From positions 62,001 to 126,000 of the forward strand of contig NZ_JAAKGO010000004.1 in the NCBI RefSeq assembly GCF_011043525.1: a DNA stretch of 64,000 nucleotides, written 5' to 3'. How positions within the stretch are numbered: the stretch's first letter is position 1; every line of letters starts with the position of its first letter. The notes under the pieces were generated by a model. The model ran no database searches, was not told where the DNA came from, and worked only from the letters and a program-made list of their open reading frames with translations. A program made the position numbers and the translations under genes. This document shows, one piece after another, positions 8,558 to 17,028 of this stretch. This stretch comes from Sphingobacterium sp. SGG-5. GTDB lineage: Bacteria; Bacteroidota; Bacteroidia; Sphingobacteriales; Sphingobacteriaceae.

Positions 8558-10288
8558 ATGAAGAATATATTTTTTAGTCTATTGGTGGTGAGCTTGGCCG
8601 TAACAAGTTGTACCCGCTATGATAATCCACAGCCAAACTTTGAAGATTATAAGCAAGGGGAGACGAGTGATGGTGTCAAGCGTAAGGTGCTTGTAATCGC
8701 TGTCGATGGCTTAGTAGGGCATGAAATCCAGAAAGAAGTGCCTGCCAATATTTTGGCGATGATGGCTCATGGCAAATACTCTTTTGATGGGTTAGCGGAT
8801 GAGAATACGTCCGATCCGGCATCATGGGCTACATTGGTGACAGGTGTCGCTGTGAATAGGCATCACATCATTACGGACTCGTATATACCCTCTCCTGATC
8901 CGGAGCATCCGCACGATGATACTGGTTTTTCCCCTTCATTCTTCTATCTGATCAATGAGCAGAATAAGAGGATGTCTACGGCGGCGATCACACACGACAG
9001 AAATTTGTCTTTTGTCCTGTTGATGGATGCCAAAGAGGGTTTAGTCGTTGATACGGACGAATCGGCAAGGGATAAGGCTATCGAAAAAATCGAAGAGGAG
9101 ACATCGGATGTGATCTTGGTTCAATTTACCAGTGTACTGGAGGCTGGGAAAGCGTCTTCTTTCAGCTATGACAATCCGATGTATAAGGCTGCTGTAGAGA
9201 AAGTGGACGGTTTTATCGGTGAGCTTAAGCATAGCATAGAGTCCCGCCCTACATACAATCAGGAGGAATGGTTGATCGTTGTCGCATCGACACATGGTGG
9301 CGTGGGCAATTCTTATGGCGGCAGTTCGGAAATCGAGCGTAATACGTTCTTGTTGTATTATAACAGGTATTTCGTGCAGCAAGAGCTGAAGGCACAGCCT
9401 ATCTATGCGCCTCGCTTTTTTGGTTTTAATGAGACTGATCTCAATCCTACGGATGCCATGCGCGCCCGCAATGCGACTGCTCCTGCCGGTGAAGCAGATT
9501 ATAATATTGCTAAGACAGGAGAGCTGACCATCGAGGCTAAAGTTAAAATGAACAAAAATGCCTCTGGCAATTATAATTATAGTTGGCCGCCTTTTTTGAG
9601 TAAGGTTAGTGCAAGGAGTGGCACAACGGCAGGTTGGTCTTTTTTTAGATCGGGATCCGGAGTAAACTTTTATGTAGCAGACGGAGCCACCAAAATAGAG
9701 ATAAGTGGGGCAGGTGTAGGTGACAATGAGATATGGAGTCAGGTGACAGGTGTTTTTAGCGTTGTAGATGGACAGCCGACTGCTAAGATATACGTGAATG
9801 GAAATGTGGCTGGGGTAGGATCTGCGAATCTAAATTTGGCAAATATTACGTCCTCTTCGCCGCTTACTTTTGGTTTTCAACGAGAGGTCTTCTCTTCTGA
9901 TTATCTGGACTTTTATATGGCTGATATACGTATATGGGATGTTGCTCTGAATGATAAGGAGGTGTCTGACAATGTCAAGTATGGTGTCGGTGTACCGGAA
10001 GACCACCCCAAGATTACCCATTTGGTTGGGTATTGGCCCTTGGATGACGGAGACCAGGTTTTCAAGAATAAAATAGCTGGTAAGCCTGATATCCCGGTAG
10101 TGGGTGCTGCGGTCTATCGGATGTTTGGGAACAATATGCCCAGTGTAGATCCGAGAAAGTCAGCCTTGCTGAAGAGTCAGGATCTCCCTACGGTACTGTT
10201 GTATTGGCTGGAGTTGAGTGTTAATGAGGATTGGAAGCTGGAAGGAAATAATTTCCTCCGTCATTTTGAAATAGAGTTTCTTAAATAG
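8558..10288 (+). CDS. Second alkaline-phosphatase-fold/LamG lipoprotein (DUF4983 type), probably degenerate
   Basis: 576 residues. Lipobox AVTSC with Cys18. Same architecture as the gene at 4808: a phosphodiesterase-like half (KVLVIAVDGLVG with D50; SDPASWATLVTGV, where a Ser or Thr would be the nucleophile), then a LamG-like half (TIEAKVKMNKN, IWSQVTGVFSV, AKIYVNGNVAG) and a DUF4983-like tail. The DxxGH motif reads L194-E-A-G-K198. The SDHG motif reads S244-T-H-G, keeping the His but not the Asp. So metal sites look incomplete, but differently from its paralogue. It follows the M60 gene by 12 bases. Likely a surface-exposed glycan-binding partner; weak hydrolase activity cannot be excluded by reading alone. 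Confidence 0.8.
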   Translation: MKNIFFSLLVVSLAVTSCTRYDNPQPNFEDYKQGETSDGVKRKVLVIAVDGLVGHEIQKEVPANILAMMAHGKYSFDGLADENTSDPASWATLVTGVAVNRHHIITDSYIPSPDPEHPHDDTGFSPSFFYLINEQNKRMSTAAITHDRNLSFVLLMDAKEGLVVDTDESARDKAIEKIEEETSDVILVQFTSVLEAGKASSFSYDNPMYKAAVEKVDGFIGELKHSIESRPTYNQEEWLIVVASTHGGVGNSYGGSSEIERNTFLLYYNRYFVQQELKAQPIYAPRFFGFNETDLNPTDAMRARNATAPAGEADYNIAKTGELTIEAKVKMNKNASGNYNYSWPPFLSKVSARSGTTAGWSFFRSGSGVNFYVADGATKIEISGAGVGDNEIWSQVTGVFSVVDGQPTAKIYVNGNVAGVGSANLNLANITSSSPLTFGFQREVFSSDYLDFYMADIRIWDVALNDKEVSDNVKYGVGVPEDHPKITHLVGYWPLDDGDQVFKNKIAGKPDIPVVGAAVYRMFGNNMPSVDPRKSALLKSQDLPTVLLYWLELSVNEDWKLEGNNFLRHFEIEFLK

Positions 10289-10294
10289 GACGTT

Positions 10295-11773
10295 ATGAAA
10301 AGAGTATATAGTAAGATATGGATCGTAGGCTTGATGATTGTCTTTGTCGGCTCCTGTACCAAAGATAGCTTGCTTTTTCCGCCTACGGTAGACCGTGAAG
10401 ATAGCGACGAGGTTATCGATGTGATTGCCAAACCCTCGGATACGCGTCTCTTGGGAGATTATGATTATCATTTTAAGATCAAGTGGCCAATGATGAGTGA
10501 CAAGGTAGCTAAGGTCGTCATTAACTACATCGACAATGGAGTGGATAAGAGTGAAGAGTTTACGGATTTTAGTGAGGATGGTCTTATCGAAACTTCCGAA
10601 TATGGAGAGTATGTCTTCACCATGACTACCCATGGCAAAGATGGTCAAATATCTAAGCCTGTTACGATCGCGGTAACAAACAAAGGATTTATGATTGAAG
10701 AAGTATTGGAGAATGCTGTAATTTCTATGTTGGATGGGGAGGTTGAGGTTAAATTAGCGAACGACAACGAGATACCAATCAAGACGACCATCACCTATCC
10801 TGGACCATCGGGTACGCTGTCGAAGGTAGTCAATAGCAGTGATGAATTGATCGTGACGGAGTTTCCGGCACAGGATGGTACGCATAGCTATACCGTAGAA
10901 CTGGAGGATGAGCAGGGTAGGAAGACATCAAAAACGTATAGTTATACGTTTGAATATGTGGTGTCTATGCAGCTGCAATCCTTGTTTAATGAGGGAAGCC
11001 TGATTGTTTCTAATAATGCACATCTTGCTATTGCAAAGGTGAAAGTGACGTATCCGACGGAAACAGGTACCGCATTCAAAGAGCTTACAAATATTGCTTC
11101 GGGGTCATCAGTGACATTTCCTGCGATGAAGGGGAGCAATTTAAATGTGGCTGTGGAGTATGAGGATGCTGCGGGCCGGTCACTGAACAGATCTTTGACT
11201 TATTCGTATAATCCGGCATTGATTTATTACAATACAGCAGAATTAAGAGCGGGATGGACACCTTATGCTTCCAATTCTAACTCGAAAAGTGAAGGCCCGC
11301 CTACGTTTATGTTGGATTCTGATCCTAATAAAATTTGGCATACGAAATGGTCTACAACTACGACCTCAAACCATCCTGCAAATGAAAAATATCCATTTAC
11401 ATTGATATTCACATTTACGAAAACAAGAATGGCTTCGCCGGGAGAACTGTTTGGTGAGACCAACTTGATGAATCCGACGGGACCCTACAACCCGATCCTG
11501 GTTACAGAGGTTGAATTATTGCATAGGGCAGCCAACAATAGAAGAGTAAAAGATGTACAGGTATATGGTGTTGATTTGCAGGGGAACGAGATCAATTTTG
11601 GTCAGTTTACGTTGTCAAACTCGGTGCAGAGTACGGTTTTGCCGTTGAAGACAAACGGATTGACGAATACCGTTCCTCTAAAAGGTGTGAAGATCATATG
11701 CTTGACGACTTTCCATGCAACAGATCAATTTGCTAATTTTAATGAAATATTTGTGAGAGGATATGCGGAATAG
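10295..11773 (+). CDS. DUF4998-type lipoprotein with C-terminal discoidin-like domain
   Basis: 492 residues. Lipobox FVGSC. Residues about 45-250 contain repeats typical of DUF4998: short phrases on ordering cations of a polymer-like Ig fold (AKVVINYIDNGVDKSEEF; EYGEYVFTMTTHGKDGQ). The last 180 residues resemble an F5/8 type C domain (DSDPNKIWHTKW, VTEVELLHRA, VKDVQVYGVD, NFNEIFVRGY). No catalytic residues are evident. It lies 6 bases after the preceding gene. DUF4998/discoidin proteins recur in SusC/D operons with M60 peptidases, so a carbohydrate-binding auxiliary role is the best inference. I recognise the family but not a measured function. Confidence 0.75.
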   Translation: MKRVYSKIWIVGLMIVFVGSCTKDSLLFPPTVDREDSDEVIDVIAKPSDTRLLGDYDYHFKIKWPMMSDKVAKVVINYIDNGVDKSEEFTDFSEDGLIETSEYGEYVFTMTTHGKDGQISKPVTIAVTNKGFMIEEVLENAVISMLDGEVEVKLANDNEIPIKTTITYPGPSGTLSKVVNSSDELIVTEFPAQDGTHSYTVELEDEQGRKTSKTYSYTFEYVVSMQLQSLFNEGSLIVSNNAHLAIAKVKVTYPTETGTAFKELTNIASGSSVTFPAMKGSNLNVAVEYEDAAGRSLNRSLTYSYNPALIYYNTAELRAGWTPYASNSNSKSEGPPTFMLDSDPNKIWHTKWSTTTTSNHPANEKYPFTLIFTFTKTRMASPGELFGETNLMNPTGPYNPILVTEVELLHRAANNRRVKDVQVYGVDLQGNEINFGQFTLSNSVQSTVLPLKTNGLTNTVPLKGVKIICLTTFHATDQFANFNEIFVRGYAE

Positions 11774-11821
11774 GTAGGTTGTATTCCATATAGTTTATAT
11801 AGAAGAGTCGAATTTTTAGTT

Positions 11822-13123
11822 ATGAATAGAAAAAATATTATCTATCTCTTATTAGGTACGTCAGTGCTGTTGTTGTGTACCTTAGTGCAGGCCCAGCAGA
11901 TTACGGTGATAGATACGAATAGTAACAGTATTGCACTTGCTGGAAATGCATTCGTTACGAAAGGAAAGGGGGCTCAGATTTCACGTAAAGTCGGTCTCGT
12001 AAATTGGGTGGACCAGCAGACCATGGTTAGTATATATTTCAGGGTACAGGAAGCGGGTAAGATTGGAATCAAGTTGCGGGCATTTAATCCAGATAAGGGT
12101 ACCTCCCGGGTACAGATTAAAGCACTGGGGCGTAAAAAAACAGTACAAGTACAGGGGACTGATGGAGGGCTGACAGAAGAGTTAGAAGTGGATGTCAAGG
12201 AACCTGGATACGTTCGAGTAGATTTACAGGGCGTTGTCAAGACGGGACGTGTCTTTGCTGATGTTACTGATTTAATCGTTACAGAACGAGGGAGTGCAGG
12301 TGCTTTGTTATATGCCAACGATCCTGAATATTATTACTGGGCCCGTAGGGGGCCCTCATGCCATATCAACTATAGTATCCCTACTGAGCGTGATGTTAGC
12401 TATTACTATAACGAAGTGACTGTGCCGAAGGGCGAAGATAAGATTGGTTCTTACTATATGGCGAATGGCTTTGGCGAAGGGTATTTTGGTATACAGGTCA
12501 ATTCAGATACCGAAAGGCGTATCTTATTTTCTGTTTGGAGCCCTTTTCATACCGATGACCCCAAAAGTATTCCGGAAGATCAAAAGATTAAGATGTTGAA
12601 AAAAGGAAAGGATGTGCAAACAGGTGAGTTTGGTAATGAAGGGGCAGGTGGACAGAGTTTTCGGAGGTATCACTGGCAAGCCGGTGTGACCTACAGGTTT
12701 TTGTTGAAAGGAGCTCCCGATGGGCAAGGGAATACAGACTATACGGCTTGGTTCTTTGTGCCTGAAGAGAATGCCTGGAGTCTGATTGCCAGTTTCAAAC
12801 GTCCCAAAACCAATACTTATTTAAAACGATTTCATAGTTTCTTGGAGAACTTTAACCCAGACCAAGGGTACCTGGGAAGACAGGTGGAATTCAAGAATCA
12901 ATGGGTCTACGACGGCGCGTGGAAAGCCGTTTCGTCCGCATCATTCAGCGTGGACGCTACCTATAGGGCCAATCAGCGTATTGATGCTATCGGCGGCATC
13001 AATGCAGATGGTTATTTCCTGCGAAATGGCGGTTTCTTTAATGAACGAGTCGATCCGGGAGCTAAGTTTGCGTTTCAAAACAGGAATAAGCCCCCACAGA
13101 TTGATTTTAGTACGCTGCCGTAA
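11822..13123 (+). CDS. DUF5077/DUF3472-type secreted protein
   Basis: 433 residues. Unlike its six upstream neighbours it has a plain signal peptide (cleavage near VQAQQ) and no lipobox Cys, so it is predicted periplasmic or secreted. Residues about 25-150 match the DUF5077 beta-sandwich. Residues about 170-420 match DUF3472 (the SVWSPF, GGQSF, YRFLLKG and TAWFF segments). DUF3472 proteins are linked to glycan utilisation in Bacteroidota, but no enzymatic activity is established that I know of. It is separated from the previous gene by 48 bases, the widest gap in the operon, and ends 6 bases from the convergent ribF gene with no visible terminator hairpin between. Confidence 0.8.
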   Translation: MNRKNIIYLLLGTSVLLLCTLVQAQQITVIDTNSNSIALAGNAFVTKGKGAQISRKVGLVNWVDQQTMVSIYFRVQEAGKIGIKLRAFNPDKGTSRVQIKALGRKKTVQVQGTDGGLTEELEVDVKEPGYVRVDLQGVVKTGRVFADVTDLIVTERGSAGALLYANDPEYYYWARRGPSCHINYSIPTERDVSYYYNEVTVPKGEDKIGSYYMANGFGEGYFGIQVNSDTERRILFSVWSPFHTDDPKSIPEDQKIKMLKKGKDVQTGEFGNEGAGGQSFRRYHWQAGVTYRFLLKGAPDGQGNTDYTAWFFVPEENAWSLIASFKRPKTNTYLKRFHSFLENFNPDQGYLGRQVEFKNQWVYDGAWKAVSSASFSVDATYRANQRIDAIGGINADGYFLRNGGFFNERVDPGAKFAFQNRNKPPQIDFSTLP

Positions 13124-13131
13124 ACTGAAAC

Positions 13132-14112
13132 TCAATCAGACAAAAAATAATCCCGGATAGCCTCCTCGTCCATTTTGATCTGCGCCTGAAGTTCTTCTAA
13201 CGAGTCATAACGTTCGTCATGCCGGATAAAATGTTTAAAGCGGAGGCGGAGTGTCTTGGAGTACAGGTCATCTGTGAAATCGAGTAGGTTGACTTCGATC
13301 TTGCGGGTCATACCGTCCACGGTAGGGCGGGTGCCGATATAACACATGCCTTGTGCGATGCCAGTCGGCTGAGGTTCGTAATATTCGCCCGATGCGATGG
13401 ACGGAACATGTGGATAGATTTCTACTTCTACAGCATAGATTCCGTAAGCCGGGATAAGTTTGTGCGCTTCGTTTACACGTAGGTTGGCAGTGGGGAAACC
13501 TATTGTACGCCCTATTTGGTCACCACGAACGATTGTTCCGGTCAGCTCAAAGGGATACCCCAAATATTTATTGGCAGTATCGATATCCCCTTTTATCAGG
13601 GCCTCCCGGATTCGGGTGGATGAAACCGCGACATCGTCGATGTCCTGCTTCGGGATCTCTTTGACTTCATAGTCAAAGATGGCTGATTGTTCGGCCAGAT
13701 TCTTGATATTTCCTTTTCGGTCTTTCCCGAAATGGTGATCGTAGCCAATAATGATCTGTTTGGTGCCGAGTCGGGTGACCAGCACATCGCGTATATATTC
13801 TTCAGGCGATTGGTTCGAAAAATCTCGTGTAAAGGGTGTGATAATCAGGTGATCTATACCCGACAAAGCCAGCTGATGGGTTTTCTCCTCAATATCATTA
13901 ATCAGCCGAAGGGCTTCATCGTCGGGGTTGATAATCAGGCGAGGGTGTGGAAAGAAGGTCAACAACACTGATTCGCCATTTATCTTTTTTGCACAGTCCA
14001 CCAGCTTTTTTAGTATTTTCTGATGTCCGATATGGACGCCATCGAAAGTGCCGATAGTGACTACCGCATTTTCAAGTGGTGTGAATTCTGTGAGATTTCT
14101 ATATATCTTCAT
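13132..14112 (-). CDS. ribF: Bifunctional riboflavin kinase / FAD synthetase
   Basis: 326 residues, usual length for RibF. The N-terminal FAD synthetase domain shows the nucleotidyltransferase motif GTFDGVHIGHQ (residues about 22-32) and the ISSTRIR-like segment SSTRIREAL. The C-terminal flavokinase domain begins near residue 185 with the motif IGFPTANL and continues with the GIYAV strand. It converts riboflavin to FMN and then FAD in the cytoplasm. It is the last gene of a minus-strand operon after ftsX, DUF3098, uppP and truB, 71 bases after truB. Gene order truB-ribF is widespread in bacteria. Confidence 0.97.
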   Translation of the reverse strand: MKIYRNLTEFTPLENAVVTIGTFDGVHIGHQKILKKLVDCAKKINGESVLLTFFPHPRLIINPDDEALRLINDIEEKTHQLALSGIDHLIITPFTRDFSNQSPEEYIRDVLVTRLGTKQIIIGYDHHFGKDRKGNIKNLAEQSAIFDYEVKEIPKQDIDDVAVSSTRIREALIKGDIDTANKYLGYPFELTGTIVRGDQIGRTIGFPTANLRVNEAHKLIPAYGIYAVEVEIYPHVPSIASGEYYEPQPTGIAQGMCYIGTRPTVDGMTRKIEVNLLDFTDDLYSKTLRLRFKHFIRHDERYDSLEELQAQIKMDEEAIRDYFLSD

Positions 14113-14183
14113 TTAAAATTAAAAAGTCAAAATTATCTAATGATGAGCTCGCTAAAGCTCGGTTAAAAAATCAAAACCGATTC

Positions 14184-14924
14184 TCAGGACATCTTAGTTT
14201 CGCTAATCCAGCTTGTTTTCTGTGCCCGGATGGCTTCAATCAGTTTTTCCAGGTTCCAGGCATCTTCCACATGGAAATTTCCACTTCTGGTCCGCCGCAA
14301 GGCCGACAGGTGGGAGCCGTTGTGTAACCGCTTTCCGAAATCATGTGCTATGGATCGGATATAAGTTCCTTTCGAACAGGTAATCCGAAAATACACATGG
14401 GGGAATATTATTTTTTCGATTTCAAAGGCGTGGATGAATACTTTTCGCGACTTTAACGCTACTTCTTCGCCACGTCTCGCTATTTCGTATGCCCGTTCGC
14501 CGTTGATCTGTACGGCGGAATGAGCGGGTGGGTATTGTTCGAGTTCGCCCACAAAGGATTGCGCCGTAGCGTATACCTGTTCCTCCGTGATACCGCTGTA
14601 ATCGAAGGTGTGGTCGACGGCTGTCTCCAGGTCATAGGAAGGGGTAGAAGCCCCTAAGGTGATTGTTCCGGTGTACTCCTTATCTTCCGCCTGGAAGAGA
14701 TCGATCTTTTTTGTCAGCTTTCCCGTACAGATGATTAACAAGCCGGTAGCGAGGGGGTCTAACGTCCCCGCATGGCCGACTTTGAGCTTTAAAGGTTTCA
14801 TGGTGTTCCGGAGTTTGCTCACCACATCAAAGCTGGTCCAGGACAGAGGCTTGTCGACCAATAGCACTTCTCCCTCCGCAAATGAAAATAAACCCGGATT
14901 GTCCTTGTCTTGTATGCTATCCAT
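14184..14924 (-). CDS. truB: tRNA pseudouridine-55 synthase
   Basis: 246 residues. It contains the TruB catalytic block VGHAGTLDPLATGLL with the nucleophilic Asp, the N-terminal KPLSWTSFDVV motif, and the RRGEEV and SKGTYIRSI motifs. TruB makes pseudouridine at position 55 in the T-loop of elongator tRNAs. It is shorter than the E. coli enzyme because the C-terminal PUA domain is reduced or absent, which is usual in Bacteroidota. The ATG overlaps the uppP stop codon by one base (TGATG), indicating translational coupling. Confidence 0.97.
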   Translation of the reverse strand: MDSIQDKDNPGLFSFAEGEVLLVDKPLSWTSFDVVSKLRNTMKPLKLKVGHAGTLDPLATGLLIICTGKLTKKIDLFQAEDKEYTGTITLGASTPSYDLETAVDHTFDYSGITEEQVYATAQSFVGELEQYPPAHSAVQINGERAYEIARRGEEVALKSRKVFIHAFEIEKIIFPHVYFRITCSKGTYIRSIAHDFGKRLHNGSHLSALRRTRSGNFHVEDAWNLEKLIEAIRAQKTSWISETKMS

Positions 14925-15718
14925 CAGATGACTTGTAAGCTGTGGCCACCGAGCAGCATGATGAGTATCACGAGTCCGATAGCTATTCTATACCAACCAA
15001 ATACCTTAAATCCATATTTGGTCAAAATACCTATAAAAAATTTGATAGCGATGATTGCTACGATAAATCCTACGATATTGCCGACGATCAATAGGTTGAT
15101 TTCATGTCCGCTAAAGGTGTGTCCTTCTTTAAAGAAATGGGCTAACTTTACGATGGAAGCACCAAACATCATGGGAAGCGCCAGGAAAAATGAAAATTCG
15201 GCCGCAGCTTTCCGGGTGAGCTTTTGTGCCATCGCACCTACAATGGTACTGGCTGAGCGTGAAGTGCCGGGTATGAGGGCAAGACATTGGTAACAGCCGA
15301 TGATGAAAGCCTGCTTTAAGGTTATATTGTCGGAATTGTCTGTGGTGGGTTTATTGAACCATTTGTCGACAAAGAGCAGGGCAATGCCACCCAATACTAA
15401 CATAATGGCGACGGTCATCGGGCTTTCGAGCAAGGAGTCGATGACATCATTCAGCGCCAGTCCGAGAATAGAGGCGGGGATAGCTGCTACGACGAGTTTG
15501 TAATAGAAGTCCATCGATCTGAAAAAACGCTTCCAGTATAAGACGAAGACCGACAGGATTGTCCCCAGTTGTATGACGATGGTGAAGAGCTTGACAAAGG
15601 CAGTCGTTTCGAGCCCCATGAGCGCTGAGGCGATAATCATGTGTCCGGTAGACGAAACAGGTAAAAATTCTGTTAATCCTTCTATAATGGCTAATATAAT
15701 AGCCTCCAAGTAGTTCAT
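14924..15718 (-). CDS. uppP: Undecaprenyl-diphosphatase (BacA/UppP family)
   Basis: 264 residues with about eight membrane segments. The family signature [14 protein letters not shown] is at residues 14-27 and the second motif [13 protein letters not shown] lies near residue 150. UppP removes a phosphate from undecaprenyl diphosphate on the outer face of the inner membrane, recycling the lipid carrier for peptidoglycan and other surface polymers. It lies between DUF3098 and truB in the operon. Location beside ftsX fits a cell-wall/division theme. Confidence 0.97.
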   Translation of the reverse strand: MNYLEAIILAIIEGLTEFLPVSSTGHMIIASALMGLETTAFVKLFTIVIQLGTILSVFVLYWKRFFRSMDFYYKLVVAAIPASILGLALNDVIDSLLESPMTVAIMLVLGGIALLFVDKWFNKPTTDNSDNITLKQAFIIGCYQCLALIPGTSRSASTIVGAMAQKLTRKAAAEFSFFLALPMMFGASIVKLAHFFKEGHTFSGHEINLLIVGNIVGFIVAIIAIKFFIGILTKYGFKVFGWYRIAIGLVILIMLLGGHSLQVI

Positions 15719-15724
15719 TGCTGC

Positions 15725-15970
15725 TTATTCGTTTCCTTTTACTTGCTTGGGTTTATATAAGATGGCGACAAAGCCGCAGGCAAAACCTATGACAACAACT
15801 AAAGGTGCTAAGGTGATTTTGGTAAAACTGTAGATGTCTTCTTTTCCCATCATTAAGAAAAAGCCAATGGTGACGATAGCAATGCTGATCAGAAACAAGA
15901 CATAGTTGATCTTATCAAATACAAACCCCGCTTTGGGGTTGTTGTCGGATGGAAACCTTTTTTGTGACAT
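15725..15970 (-). CDS. DUF3098 small membrane protein
   Basis: 81 residues with two predicted membrane helices (residues about 24-44 and 54-73) joined by a short loop (GKEDIYSFTKI). The length and pattern fit DUF3098, a family restricted to Bacteroidota and nearly always located between ftsX and uppP, as here. The function is not known; the conserved position suggests a link to the divisome or to lipid-carrier recycling. It ends 6 bases before uppP. Confidence 0.88.
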   Translation of the reverse strand: MSQKRFPSDNNPKAGFVFDKINYVLFLISIAIVTIGFFLMMGKEDIYSFTKITLAPLVVVIGFACGFVAILYKPKQVKGNE

Positions 15971-16015
15971 GATTTAAAGTCAAAATTAAAAATTAAAAAA
16001 CCGCTGAGACCGCTA

Positions 16016-16894
16016 TTACCGATATAAGCTATGTGACTTTGCTTTGAGGTATTTCGTGACTGCGAAATAAGTGCTCAGACCCGAAATCAGGATGCCCAGT
16101 ATGACTACGACGATAAATATCGCACCAAACTCATACCAATTGCGTAGGAAGACCAGTTCGGGGATTTGCTGTTGTGCAAACTGCAAGGCGAATATCAATA
16201 GTAAAATGGCTATCAAGGATCCAATGATGCCGTGAACAATGCCATACATGATATAGGGCTTACGGATGAAATTCTTCGTTGCACCAATGAGCTGCATGCT
16301 TTTGATCAAAAAACGCTGCGAGTATATGGCAAGACGTATTGTATTATTGATTAGTGCTACCGCGATGATAAGTAATATGACGGCGAAAGCCAGTACAATG
16401 ATGGAAATAATGCGAATATTTTTATTGACCATATCGATCAGCGACTCCTGATAAACGATTTCCTTGACCCGGCTGTTTTGTTCCAGTTTGTTGATAAAGG
16501 GTTGAATGCTGTCACTATTGGCGTACTGTTCTTTGAGAAAGATATCGATCGATGGAAGAAGGGGATTATGACCGAGGTATTCCACAAAATCTTCACCAAG
16601 ATCCTCTTTCAAGCTTTTGGCAGCAAGTTCCTTACTCACGTATTCCGTACGTAATACGTAAGGATCTTTTTCGATATCCTTCTGTAACGACAATACATCG
16701 CCTTCGTTGACATTTTCATTGACAATGACGTTGAGGACAATGTTTTCTTTGACGTACTTGGATAAGTTTTTCGCATGCACCAGAATTAAACCCAGCAGAC
16801 CGGTCATCAATAATACTAATGCAATACTGATTACCGTGGAAATATAGACGGATTTCGTTTTCTTTCGGGGTGAGCCTTGATCGAGTACGGACAT
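16016..16894 (-). CDS. ftsX: Cell-division permease FtsX
   Basis: 292 residues: one N-terminal membrane segment (residues about 18-40), an extracytoplasmic domain (about 45-165), then three membrane helices with the FtsX-type region between (IRLAIYSQRFLIKSMQLIGA, typical of FtsX permeases). FtsX with the ATPase FtsE controls peptidoglycan hydrolases at the division site. ftsE is not adjacent, which is common in Bacteroidota. It is the first gene of the minus-strand operon and diverges from leuS across 134 bases. Confidence 0.94.
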   Translation of the reverse strand: MSVLDQGSPRKKTKSVYISTVISIALVLLMTGLLGLILVHAKNLSKYVKENIVLNVIVNENVNEGDVLSLQKDIEKDPYVLRTEYVSKELAAKSLKEDLGEDFVEYLGHNPLLPSIDIFLKEQYANSDSIQPFINKLEQNSRVKEIVYQESLIDMVNKNIRIISIIVLAFAVILLIIAVALINNTIRLAIYSQRFLIKSMQLIGATKNFIRKPYIMYGIVHGIIGSLIAILLLIFALQFAQQQIPELVFLRNWYEFGAIFIVVVILGILISGLSTYFAVTKYLKAKSHSLYR

Positions 16895-17028
16895 AAAGCA
16901 GAATTATATTTTATGCGAAAGTAAAGAATTCAGATGATTTTAGGAACTAATCTACAAACTTTCTGTCTTAAATCTAACTTAAAATCACTAATTTCGCAAC
17001 TCTTATACAATTTTCGTTACAAAAAGAA

